Assembly (NCBI RefSeq): GCF_025766255.1
Contig: NW_026516789.1
Location: forward strand, 58,879-122,878
From: Zychaea mexicana
Taxonomy: Eukaryota; Mucoromycota; Mucoromycetes; Mucorales; Lichtheimiaceae
DNA length: 64,000 bases
Direction: 5' to 3'
The position numbers and the translations under genes were made by a program. The notes beneath the pieces were generated by a model that had not been told where the DNA came from, did not search any database, and was given only the letters and a program-made list of their open reading frames with translations. Below, piece after piece: positions 38,040 to 49,059 of the stretch (position 1 is the stretch's first letter; each line of letters begins with the position of its first letter).

Positions 38040-39808
38040 GTGTCTCCAATCCTGCCTCTTGATTGAGCCTATCGCTAGTGCCGATGTCAGCTTTGTTCAA
38101 CTGGGGCAGATCCCTCAGGACGCCATATACAGAGTAGGAGACGTGGCCTATTCTTCCCGTAAAGCGCTAGCTTTTCGACAGACGTCTCACGTAGCTTCTT
38201 GGCAAAACGGGGAGGCTGCTCTTGATTTCGACATCTACAACTTCTTCCAAACGCGACTCCAGGTCTTTTAGGGTGGTTATACCGGCGATTACTTCAAATG
38301 TTTCAAGTGTGATTACCACCATATCCTATGAATGTAGGGTCTCTAGTCGTGCTTCAAATAAGGCCATGTTCTCGAAAAATCCGAGAATTAATACAGGCTT
38401 GGCATCGGCAGAACGAAGGTCATTGAACTTAGAGTATTTCCATCGGCGTAAGTGCTAAGCAACTGCGGACTGTTTTCCGAAGTTCAAACGTGAGCTAGAA
38501 TTGGTGAGGGCTTCTATAACAAAGTCTTAAGGTACGTTGTTGCTGCAATTGGTAACAGATCCATTTAATGACAAATCAGTATACTTGGCAATGAGAAAAA
38601 TTACTCAATAATAAATTCAATCGCTTCAATAATCGGGCAGTGAGCGAGTAGTGAAGCAAGAGAAGACCCATTACAATCGATATTTTCGCATATCAATGCC
38701 TGCAGATGTGAAAGTCGTGAAGCTCAGAAAAAAGACGACCAAGCAGGACCATCTGCATCCTCGAGAATACTGGACTGTGAAAGGCGTAGCAACTTCATGG
38801 TCCTCTGGTTTCTGCTGAGAAACTGGGCAATTTGATCCTAGCCTTGTTCGTGACGAACAGCAAGATGACAGAACCCACCATAATATTTTCGCTTTTTGTC
38901 GCTACTTGTCGCGATAGTTGTGTGCTCAAACTGGCGTTCGTACAGATCAGGCGCATCAACCACTTGGTAGCTACTGTTGGTTTTTGAGATACACTAAACA
39001 TCAAGCGAGGAGGTCATCAAGATGCGCGGTTGCGGCGCCATATATTTGTTATAGTCCATGAAGTAATAAAAGGTAGGAAAGTCGGCACTGATAAGATACC
39101 GGAGGTTGGGGCGTTTTCGTAAAAGTGGCTCCAAGCGCAGGAGCGCGTCCATAGGGCATCCAAAAGCACAAGTAAACGTGGTCTTCAAACAGGTCATTTA
39201 ATGGTGGTTATAGCAATGAGTGGCTTACAACAGGTGACTCCTGACCATATATAACGCAGTCTGTCCAAGCACACCTGCGCGGTTCGAATGAGAGATATTG
39301 ATACGGAATCACGCAGCATCAAATGTGCTAAACAGAGTCGAACAAACTGCTGTAGTGGTATTAAAATCGCATCCTGATCGTCTGCTGTACAGTTTGACTA
39401 CATAGTATCTACAGCCATATAAAACATAGGCTGGTATAAAAAAGGGTACTCGAATTGATGGCCCAGCAGCATAGCTTCTGTTAGCTCATGATTCTCAACT
39501 ATTTGATACGAAGATTGCAGCCCAGTCAAGAAGCTTTTGCATGGTAGTCAGCAGCTTCTCGCCAGATCCTGACCCGCGCAATGTCACAGTCTCTAGCATG
39601 TTCACTAAGACAGAGCTCACAACACTTGCTAGTCGTTTTCAAATCCTCCCTCGACAGTGATAGCTTTGTACGCGCGCTCTGCAAATTGAGGCACTCCATT
39701 GTACCAAGCGTTGCGGATCGTCATATAGGTTACACAATCGCATTGATGGAGTAAAGTAAAGATGGAGGTGACGATTTCAATTGGCAGCACGCTATTGAAG
39801 CCGCCCAT
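38040..39808 (-). pseudogene. Decayed F-box/leucine-rich-repeat gene
   Basis: On the minus strand from ATG 39808 an F-box of the Mucorales type is readable ('VLPIEIVTSIFTLLHQCDCV' then 'AWYNGVPQFAERAYKAITV'). The frame ends at TAG 39631-39629, about 59 codons in. LRR-like pieces continue downstream in shifting frames: 'ALLRLEPLLRKRPNLRYLI' (about 39140-39080), 'AKPVLILGFFENMALFEARL' and 'IAGITTLKDLESRLEEVVDV' (about 38400-38220), with further stops between. F-box proteins are substrate adaptors of SCF ubiquitin ligases; this copy cannot make a full product unless introns remove every stop, which I could not arrange. Confidence 0.6.
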
Positions 39809-40427
39809 TTGCTTCGAAATTTGAATGGCATTATTGTTAGTGCTATTTATTCTGAAAAGGTAGATTAAGCAGAGAGGAAAGAAGAAGGAAGAAGCTTATT
39901 GTCATACGTTGGAATTCTAGATGATGCTTACATATTACAGTACATGGTTGATTATATATAACATATACTGTTTTTCCCAATTTTACTAGGCAATCTTAAA
40001 ACAGCATCATAATCATATATTACATATATTTCCATTCGGATATTTCATATTACTGTCGGTGGCAGGAAGGGCAGTATACACGCTTGCTAATCATCGCATA
40101 GACGAGTCACTCTTGTGATGACGCTGGATCGATAGTAGGTTGCTCATGCAATATATGGAATGTTTTTGCCGCGTATTATCCAAACTTCCTCCTCGCATAA
40201 TCTATCAGGAAACACAGTGTTACACGAGAGCTCAACATATCTGAGACATCATCATCAACTGATTGACGTATCTGTAACTTGTATACATTCACATCGCATG
40301 ACGTTTTAGTGATTATTACTGTAGCTGTTATTTACAATCGTGTCTACGTTTTTTCTTTCTTTATAAAGCGGTATCTACATTCTTTCTTTCTTTTCTTTTT
40401 GCCCTTTATTTCTTACCCAAAAGTACT
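39809..40427. other. Intergenic region and promoter of the RING gene
   Basis: About 620 nt with no recognisable gene. The last 100 nt before the RING gene are strongly pyrimidine-rich (TTTCTTTC runs near 40380), a common leader feature in this window. Confidence 0.5.
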
Positions 40428-41491
40428 ATGGTTAAAGTTGTCCGAGGGTATAAAGGCAGTATTCGCTGCTGCATCTGCTTGGAAGATTATGTTGACGAGT
40501 GTCCATCGACAGCATCAACTTCAGCAGCACAAAAAACACAACCTCAGCAACAGCCCACGGCTCTGTTGACAGCTGACCGATGTGCGCATCATGTCTGCCA
40601 ACCTTGTCTGGAGCAATACACAATATCTGCTTTGGAGCAAAGCAACGCGAATGGCATCAACAACATGACCATGATCGAGTGTCCGTTTCCCGAGTGTGAC
40701 GCAGAATATTTGGTGGAAGATATCATAACTCAGGTGCTGCCGTTCAGACATCGACTGGTATTTTGGTGGCGCCAGATGATCATCAAAAATAATCCCATGA
40801 TCCCTGCAAAGAAGCGAAAGAAGCTCAATCCTCCACTCGAAGCAATGCAGAGCTCATCTCAGACCATGAGACCAGCAAAGAATGGAGCCGGATTGAAGAT
40901 ATCACCTTCATGGCAGGCCTCGCTCTCATCATCACCGGCTGCATCGTCACTATCATTGTCAACAACAGCAACAGAAACGACAGCATCGTCATCATCAAGC
41001 TTCTTTACATGGAATAAGACCAAAAAGGAGGACAACAGTGGTACCCAGCAGAAGGATCATCATCGTGAGATGCAAAGACAATCCTCGGTAGAACTTCTAA
41101 GACTGGCTCTGGAGAAAAACTGGACTCGTTGCCCGCACTGTAGATACTTTATCGAACGTAGTGTAAGCTAGTCCGATGTACTTTGCTGTTATTCAGTAGA
41201 ATGATGAATGACGGTTTCGTATACATGATTAATGATTTTTTCCAATGATAGAGCGGCTGTAATCACATTGTTTGTCGATGCGGCTCCAGATTGTAAGTTA
41301 TCATGATTAGAAGTGCACCTACATGCCATATGATTTCCTATTATTGCTCTTTTAAATAACTTGAGACACGTTTTATATCCTCGTACATCACTTCTAGCTG
41401 CTATCGCTGTGGTTCGATGCAATGCAACGAGGCGCGCTGCCATCCAAACAGAGACAGCTTAAATGCTGAATTGCATACGAAGCTACTTTGA
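40428..41491 (+). CDS. RING/RBR-like E3 ubiquitin ligase
   Basis: Exons 40428-41162, 41252-41292, 41398-41491; 289 residues. An N-terminal RING ('CCICLEDYVDE', 'DRCAHHVCQPCLEQYTI', 'ECPFPECDAEYL') is broken by a Gln/Ser/Thr-rich insertion of about 25 residues inside its first loop. A Ser/Thr-rich linker (about 120-225) follows, then an IBR/RING2-like module: 'RCPHCRYFIERSSGCNHIVC' with 'CGSRFCYRCG', completed only by splicing exons 1-3. In RBR ligases the Cys in G-C-N-H is the thioester-forming residue and is present. A separate middle IBR domain is not visible, so this is a minimal or divergent RBR protein. Ubiquitin ligase activity is inferred from the motifs. Exon joins are in frame and each is supported by a zinc-finger residue. 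Confidence 0.85.
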
Positions 41492-41741
41492 TCAACTGGT
41501 TATCTGAACCTACAATTTTGTGCACATTTGCTATATCACTCCTGTGTATGCTTACTACCTGCTACCTCTCGTTTCAAAAAATAAAAATAATGTTGCTACG
41601 ACCACTCTGAAAGGCAAAGACTGATTCCATCATAACGCAGAAGAATACCATGGCTGTGCTTAAACTGAAATTAATTTTTGTTTTCCTCGGCCTTGTTTAG
41701 AATCTTCTCCGTAACACTTCTTCTGCCATTTTCTGCTGCTG

Positions 41742-44069
41742 ATGGGGATCTTTGGTCTCTCAGCATTCGTTTTTGAACATGGCACATTAGGCACACAATG
41801 TACCTGGTCTTCGGATTCACAACAAGACGAGAACGATCATTTCATTATCGATGGCAACGCTTTCACCTACCATTATGCAATGAAAACAAATTTTAACTGG
41901 GTTCACGGAGGCAAGCTTCCTTACAAGAAGACCGTATTAATATTTGAATGATAACTAACCACCGACACGTGGATAGGCCAGTACAAAATGTTTGCAGAAA
42001 CAGTCCGACGGGATATCGCAGCGATGCAACGAGCTGGAATTCGATTGACGTTTTTGTTCGACGGAGCACTACCGCATGATAAAGAGTATACACGGATGAA
42101 ACGCTACAGATCCTACATTGAGCGTGCGGAGCTCATTTTAGCACACCTGGATCAGATCAACAACAACCTGCGAACGCAAGAATCCGGAATCCAGCATGCC
42201 GCCGATATGTACTTGATACCACCGCTGATGCTGGAGGTGTGCCTCCAAACGATCAGGGATCTGGGTCTTGATCCTGTAGTATGCCAAGGAGAAGCGGATG
42301 GACGCGTGGTGCGACTTGCCGACGAATGTCAAGGTTACGTTGTATCCAAAGATTCTGACATGCACGTATATCCCCATATTGGCAAAGGCTATATACCTCT
42401 CAACACACTCACTATCTACAGTGAGGTAAGCGACAACAGCCACAGCCACAGCAACAGCACAGTAAAAGGGACTGTGTATCATCCTCGACGGTTAGCATCT
42501 CTTCTGCAATTGAACAGTGTCGCTTTACTTCCTGTGTTTGGCGCTATTCTCGGTAACGATTATATCGATCCGCAACTCGTACGATACCCTATCATGGAAT
42601 GGTGCTCCTCTAGAAATATGCCTGTCAAGAACAAGATTAGCTACTGGCCAAAGTGCGTTGCAGAATATTTGCGCGATATGGGAAGCGATTTGGATCTGGT
42701 GGGCATTGCAGACAATCTCAAAGCGCTTATTGGCAAGGCGCGAGAATATAATACAGCAGCTACTGCCGCAGCTGTGGATGGATTAGAGGAGGCACTGGTT
42801 TCGTCTGTATATCGATACGATCCGGAGAGCACGCTGTTAAACGGACATACATGCTCAGAAGATGATTACAACGACACATTGCAGCAGCAAGGACAAGTGT
42901 CGGAAATCTTTTCCGAGCCCGGAAAATTGAGCCGATCAATTGTTGATTGTCTGGTTACACGGACATTTTGGGCAACCATATTTATTGAAGATTTCCAAAA
43001 AGAATCTAGTTGGGTTATCAGCAGGACCTTACGACAATGCCTGTATACACTGCTGCTATACAGCGACGACACAAGCGACAGTATTAGCGGTGACAATGAC
43101 GACAGCGACATAAAGGCGCTAGAAATTAAAGAGTACATTCGAGAAAAGCACCACATGGCGGAGATTGTTGTACCAGGTCTACCATTGGATCAAGTGCTAC
43201 AGCAAGCGTCGACGGATTCGTTACAACGGATATTGCGCGACAAACGTATATCGACCCTCCTCCTCCATCGCATGCATTGTTCAGACGATGAGAAACTGCA
43301 GCCTTTCCTTGCTGAGCTCGACAATGACAACATCAGATCCTTTGTTCTCTGCTTGCGGTACCTGATTAACCAGAATGCAGACCAAGGGTCCCCTCTCAAG
43401 AACCACGAAGTTGTTGGCCTCATTGTAGGTGCGATGGCGTCATTAGCATGCACGGACAAGTGGCCCGAGCACAGCAACACAAGGCCAGCCTTGAAAAAGC
43501 AGGTGTTACACCTCACCGCACAGTATCAGAGTGTTGTTTTTTGCTCGCATTTATTGAGCCAAGTGCTCTGTACTCCGCAGCATTTGAAAAGCAAGGCAGC
43601 GCTGGAGCATATGTACGACGGTCTAAGCATGCACCAGTACCTGCAGCTGGCACGCCGTGGAGCCAACGTGGGGAGCCTGCTGGGATCCTCTGGTGCGCAC
43701 GAACTCGGTGGACTATTTTGGAAAATACATCGTGCCACGACAACGGGTTTAGCCGATAAAGTGGAGCAAGTGTATGATTATCGGATACCTACCTCACTTC
43801 ATCGGCAGCCAACCAGCAACGGTGCCGGCTCACCGGATTGGCTAAAACCGCGCAACATCAAGAAACGATCGAACAATAGCGAAGCTTCCTCGGGGAAGAA
43901 TGCAAAACGGTTGGCGACTGCAGGCAGCAGTGGCAACAGGACAAAGACCAGTAAAAAATCATTCAAATCATCATCATCATCATCATCAACAACACCGTCG
44001 GCGAGTCCGGCCAAAGGCGGCAATATCTTCGACGTGCTAAGCTTTGGGTGTAATTTCGACGAAGATTAA
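41742..44069 (+). CDS. Asteroid (ASTE1)-like FEN/XPG-superfamily nuclease
   Basis: Exons 41742-41910 and 41977-44069, 753 residues. The N-terminal XPG-like domain starts 'MGIFGLSAFVFEHG' and carries the acidic cluster of the FEN superfamily: 'FIIDGNAF', 'TFLFDGALP', 'VVCQGEADGRVV', 'VVSKDSDMHVYP' and 'GAILGNDY'. Asteroid-type proteins have a G-G-x-Y block between the first two acids; here 'HGGQYKMFAETV' is created exactly by the splice. That intron begins with GC instead of GT (GCAAGC, 41911) and has a good branch site ACTAAC near 41955. The long C-terminal half is helical and divergent; the tail is basic, Ser-rich and ends in a short motif ('NIFDVLSFG'). Human ASTE1 is a structure-specific nuclease in DNA repair; the role here is inferred. 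Confidence 0.85.
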
Positions 44070-45230
44070 AAAATTAAAGCAATGCATTAGCACCGTAGTA
44101 TCGCAATGGACATCAACAATGTGTGTGTTCCTTTAGAATTTTCCATGTAATTTATAGTGATCTGTGCAGCACGCCTGATCTCGTGTCATTTACACTTTTT
44201 TGGGCTATTACAGACAGCTTGCCGTATTGTTTAATTAAACTTGGTTATACCGTTAAGCTATACGGCATCAAATTAGAGTTTATTAGCTGCTCTCGTTGGA
44301 TGTTGTTTTACGCTGCGCTGTCGTGTGCATATGAGAAATATTATGCATTTGCTTCTTTAAAGAAAAATCCCATAATTTGCGCGGAAACAAATTGATCTGG
44401 GCCGTTATCAGAAGAATTATTCGGCATGGATCTAAGCCAGACACATCGCAAGAAAAGCGTACGCGGAGTAATGAAGCAATGTGTTCTAGATGGATAATGG
44501 CATTGCCAACTTGTTTTTCTGTTGTTCTTGGCTGATTAGAGTTCTCCCAAAACAACAACAACAACATGGCCCTGTCGCTTGGTTTCAGCCTCCCCCCTCT
44601 CCCCCACCTATCACCATTTTGGGGTGTTTGGTGCTTCGAGGTCGATTTCGCGGTTTCGGGTAACACGAAAGAAGCTGTGACCAATAAATTATTTAGCGCA
44701 CGAGCACGTTGTCTAGTTGATTGGCTGAGATAAGCGTAGACCTTCCAGCATGTCCACGGTCAGTAGAAAAAGGAAAGGGTGTTGTGTAACCGATCGTATG
44801 TCGTGATATATCTGCACTTGGTTAAACTTGGTAAGAAAGAATCTACCATTGGGGGGGGGGGTGAGAACAAGCATCTACGTTACCGTGACAACAATGAAAA
44901 AAGGAACCCATGGTTCTGGAACCATGGCAGCGGCAGTACCCTTGTTATTAGGCATCCGGATTCAGGTCCCACGGGAAGTTCGAAACATCATTTGTTTGAG
45001 ATCGCAAAAGTGTCAGCGCGCGCAAGAAGAAGACTTATGCGACAATGGGTCTGTGTGATTTGATTACTACACTTATTGAGACAGGACGTTGCGGAGTAGG
45101 CCAAGAAGAGGGTTTCTTGCTGTATGGATGGTGGGTTTTTTTGGAGCAGTTTCTTGGTATTCTATTGTGACTGAATTTAAAATGACACAATTTGCTAGAG
45201 GGTAAAAGGGCATCTGTCTCCGTTTAATCG
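44070..45230. other. Gene-free region with an 11-G run and a short hairpin
   Basis: About 1.16 kb upstream of the HSF gene. It contains a run of 11 G (44851-44861) and a hairpin with 8-bp arms (44908-44915 and 44920-44927). Open frames here are short and of skewed composition. The right part should hold the HSF promoter; I saw no clear heat-shock element array (nGAAn repeats). Confidence 0.45.
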
Positions 45231-45329
45231 ATGCCTTTCCCTTTCACCACTGTTGAATCTCTTGTACGAGGATGGATCACTTACATCGACGATCATCCTC
45301 GAATCCGGCATCGACCTTCTCACTACTAG
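45231..45329 (+). promoter_or_regulatory. Upstream ORF overlapping the HSF start codon
   Basis: ATG 45231 opens 32 codons ending TAG 45327-45329, in a different frame, and runs across the HSF ATG at 45272. If it is in the mRNA leader, scanning ribosomes starting here could not start at 45272, which would lower HSF translation. Confidence 0.4.
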
Positions 45330-46725
45330 AAACACCTCCTGTGTCTGTGCGCTCCTCAATTCCAAACATGTCCGTCTCGTCTGCATCGACTCCACCCATG
45401 CAACCATTCGGTCAACATCAACTGGCGGTACAACAGCCGCCACCACCGCCACCCCCTGCGACAGCCCAAAAGCCAGCACATGCGAATACCTTCGTTCATA
45501 AGCTCTACAAGTAAATAATCGATCCCTACTTTACAGTATATGCCTCTCTTTAATCTTCATGTATCAGCAATGCCACGGAATGAAGAATGCGGCGCGTAAT
45601 TTGTTGCTGATTATTAAAACCAATATTCTTTGTTAGCATGGTGGTTGACAGTCAATATCAGCATTTGATCGCTTGGAACTACACAGGCTCGTCGTTCATT
45701 GTTTGTAATATCATGGAGTTCTCTCGCGATGTGTTACCGAAACATTTTAAACATAACAATTTCTCGAGTTTTGTTCGACAACTCAATATGTAAGTTGCAT
45801 TATTATTTGGGAGGAGATTGTCCTTGATTGAGAGCCATTATTGGTACAAATAGCTTAATTCTCGATAGGTATGGTTTTCATAAAGTCAACAAATCACCAC
45901 GCGGCCATCGTACACTTGCAGAGAATCAAATTTGGGAGTTCTCGCATCCAAAGTTTCTTCGAAATAGAGCCGATATGCTTGACGATATAAAACGCAAAGC
46001 CATGGAGAGCTCAGACACTGCACGACGAGAGACAGGCGATTTACATGCGCATATGGCAATGATGCAAGTCGCACAGAGCGACATGATGCAGCAAATTGGA
46101 CATTTGTTCGATAATTTCAACGAACTTGTCAAAGAATTGGCAGAGACACGTCGTAAACAGGCAACACAGCAACAGTTGATGAAGAATATGGCAAACTACA
46201 TTTCTCAGCATAATGGAGGTAAATATGATCAGATACAAAGAAGAAAGGTAGCGAAAGCATGTCCACAGTGGTGAGCTAGACTGTTTAGGTCGGGTGGAAT
46301 AAAACTCATAAAGCAAATCATCTGTTATAGGACAATTACCGTCCGAACTCAACATAGATCAATTTGACATCGGCACACCCACTACCAATGCAGCAACGCC
46401 TACAACCAAGCAAGAACGACCACCGTCCATCTTTATCACATCACCTGATCCTTCGACAAACACGCCCCATTCAGGCAGTGGAAGCGACTTGCTCCATGAC
46501 GTATTTGGTACTTCACGTAGCCCATTAAGCGTGCAAACACATAATTTGCATCACCAGCATACTAGACCCGACGTGGCACCACCACCTTCGACCAGCCGGG
46601 CGCCCATGACATCTCTGGGCCCGTTCGGAAACCACTTACCGCCAAGTCCCAGTCCAAGCAGTCTGATATCCGACGATGAGTCTAATTCTCTGTATTCACC
46701 TTCACCACATACTCCACATCATCAT

Positions 46726-46759
<34 letters not shown>

Positions 46760-46971
46760 AGCAGCAACAGCATCAGCATCAACAGCATCAGCAACATCCA
46801 CATACAAGCCAGGCACAACAAACAACTGCTACAGCAGCTCCAAGCAACACACATAATGCCAGTCGGCTTTCCGACGCACTCGACCCGCCAACTCCACAAC
46901 CAACAAATCATGAACATTCCAATGCACCGTTTGCATTCGTAAATCCTCTCGATCCACTTTCGCATCGGTAA
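45272..46971 (+). CDS. Heat-shock-type transcription factor (HSF family)
   Basis: Four exons: 45272-45510, 45637-45789, 45869-46218, 46331-46971; 460 residues. The DNA-binding domain (about 72-170) is complete after splicing: '[20 protein letters not shown]', the recognition helix '[20 protein letters not shown]' and '[16 protein letters not shown]'. A heptad-repeat oligomerisation region (about 185-250, '[20 protein letters not shown]') follows. The C-terminal half is disordered, rich in Ser, Thr and Pro, with a His10-Gln8 tract and S-P sites. The N-terminal 70 residues are Ser/Pro-rich with a P7 run. Intron positions inside the DBD restore the family sequence exactly. It binds nGAAn-type sites as a trimer in the known family; whether it is the main Hsf1 or a Sfl1-like paralogue cannot be told here. 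Confidence 0.93.
46718..46815 (+). repeat. CAT/CAG trinucleotide tract encoding poly-His and poly-Gln
   Basis: CAT/CAC repeats (10 His), then CAG/CAA repeats (8 Gln) and mixed CAT-CAG units, in the last exon of the HSF gene. Likely polymorphic. Confidence 0.9.
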
Positions 46972-49059
46972 TTACTTTCTCCTTGATGAAGAGCCGAACC
47001 AAACAACAATTCTTCTTTTCGGCACATCGTACACATATATAAGCATCGTCCTCCTTTCCCTCTCCCGCAAACCGCACAAAGTTTTTCTTTCTTTTTTTTG
47101 GTTGTTTTGCTTGCTGGATGTCAAGTCAAAACAAAGAAAATTGGAAGGGCTTATAAATACATATACATAATACTGATAGATGGGCGTTACGTATCACCAT
47201 TATCACCACCTTCCATCCTCTCTTCTTCGTCGGTATATGGCATTCATCTCTCTATCTTTCTACTTTTTCCTTCCTCACCCACGGTTCCGTTTTTTTGTCC
47301 TCTTGTTGCATGATTTTCTCACCATTGTCTCTTTTGTATTGCACACACACACGTTTTATCTATGTTGATTTCCCTTCTTTTCTCTTTCAAGGATCGAGTT
47401 TGATGAACTGCTCTTGTTTCTTATTGTTATATCTTCTTTTTCTCCTCTCTTCATTCTTGTAACTTGTTCCTCACCCTCCCTTTTTATATCTCAGAGTGTA
47501 TAAAACCCCCCTCTCTGTGTAATATATGTATGAATATAAATAAGATATTCTTTTTCTTAGAGCTTACCCCGCTTATATACAAAAAGAAACAACACGACCT
47601 GCAGAACAATAGTAATTCCAAATACAGAAAAAAAAGGACTGTTTCGGTACAATTCTTGTTATTGCTACCTCAAATCATGTGTATGTGGTGCATACATGTT
47701 ACAGCAGGTTTAGTTTGAAAAATAGAGATCATCATTGCTTTCTATGAGAATGTCAGGATTTTCTAAGTTTTCTCAAAAATTATGTTTCCAGAAACAACAG
47801 CTAGTTTTGTCCTATTGACATATTAGGTTGTTTTATCCTTTAAACGACTAGTCACCTTTTAACGAAAAAGTCATGTATCAAAACAAGTATTTGTAATTAT
47901 TGAAAAGTTGTAAACGTGATGCACTTGTTAGTTAAAAGAGATTTAATGCAGTAGTACTTCTAGCTACCATTACTGACTGTAATGATTAGATCATCAAAGA
48001 CAAGAATGATACTTAATGTGTTTGATATAGAGCTTATGCTATTATTATTGCAAACATTGATATGACAGCAGATATGCGATGCTTCATAAAAGGGATGTCA
48101 AAACGACTGCCGCTACCGTGAACACGAAGCGTTATCAATCAATGCCTGTATCGTACCTTACGCAGCAGTATCCCAAATATCTAACATTATTTGATTCAGG
48201 CTGTTCTTCCCCCTCTAAAGCACGTTAAGCACGCTTTTTGGTAGTAACGAACTATCGCCTACTGATATTGTTAACTATACACAGTACATTTCAAACCTGC
48301 TACATAATAATGAGAGGCTCTACGTAGCAAAAATCAAACTCTTTTATATCCTTTCTGTGTAAGACTAATTATCATGGAACAGCGCTACTATGATACATAT
48401 CTGTTTTTGCCGCTGATTACTTTCATTTTTGCATCTGTGTCTGTCTTACAACAGACCTCTATTACGTCTAAGTCGTCCTCAAGTATGATAGCAAGTGAGC
48501 ACCGGAAATTATAGGCCGCCATACCAGTCCCGATGGAAAAGGAATAATAGACCCTGCCGCATTGCTAGCTGTAGCAATGGTGGCTATAGGCCGCGGATTG
48601 CGGTGAACTATACACTTTTGTGACAAAAGTGTATCCCAAAGCTTTGGTTCGACAGATGTGAGTATCGTAACAGGAAAAAGGTGCAATATAATACCGTCTT
48701 TTGTGTAAAAAAAAATGTACAAAAGCTGGTAAAGCTCAATCAATACAGTATACCATGATTTTGCTAAATTATGAGAGTCTACTTTTAAGGATATGGGTAT
48801 AGCTTATCAAGCATCACCAAAACAAGCATACATATCACTCAGGAGTACAAATTATTAAGCAGTTACAGTTGTACATAAATGAGAGATACATGACTACGCC
48901 GTCCGGTGCATAAGCGTCCAAAAAGCTGACAGATGACTAGCGAAGGATTATTCTAGAGCCATTCTTAGTTTGCCCATGCCTCGTGTAATCCTATTAAGCG
49001 TGGCGTCAATTCTGTCAAAGTATTCCCTTCTTCCTACTAGTTGGGATGTATCGCTGAAT
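46972..49059. other. Gene-free region after HSF
   Basis: About 2.1 kb. 46972-47520 is T/C-rich and probably carries the HSF 3' UTR. The remainder is AT-rich with no recognised gene. It contains the 25-nt perfect palindrome at 48610-48634. Confidence 0.45.
48610..48634. repeat. Perfect inverted repeat, 12-bp arms, 1-nt centre
   Basis: Arms ATACACTTTTGT (48610-48621) and ACAAAAGTGTAT (48623-48634) around a single G. It is a perfect palindrome and does not extend further outward. Confidence 0.95.

Noticed and set aside
46702..46965. Minus-strand ORF with long Met and Leu runs
   Set aside because: It is the complement of the CAT/CAG repeat in the HSF gene.
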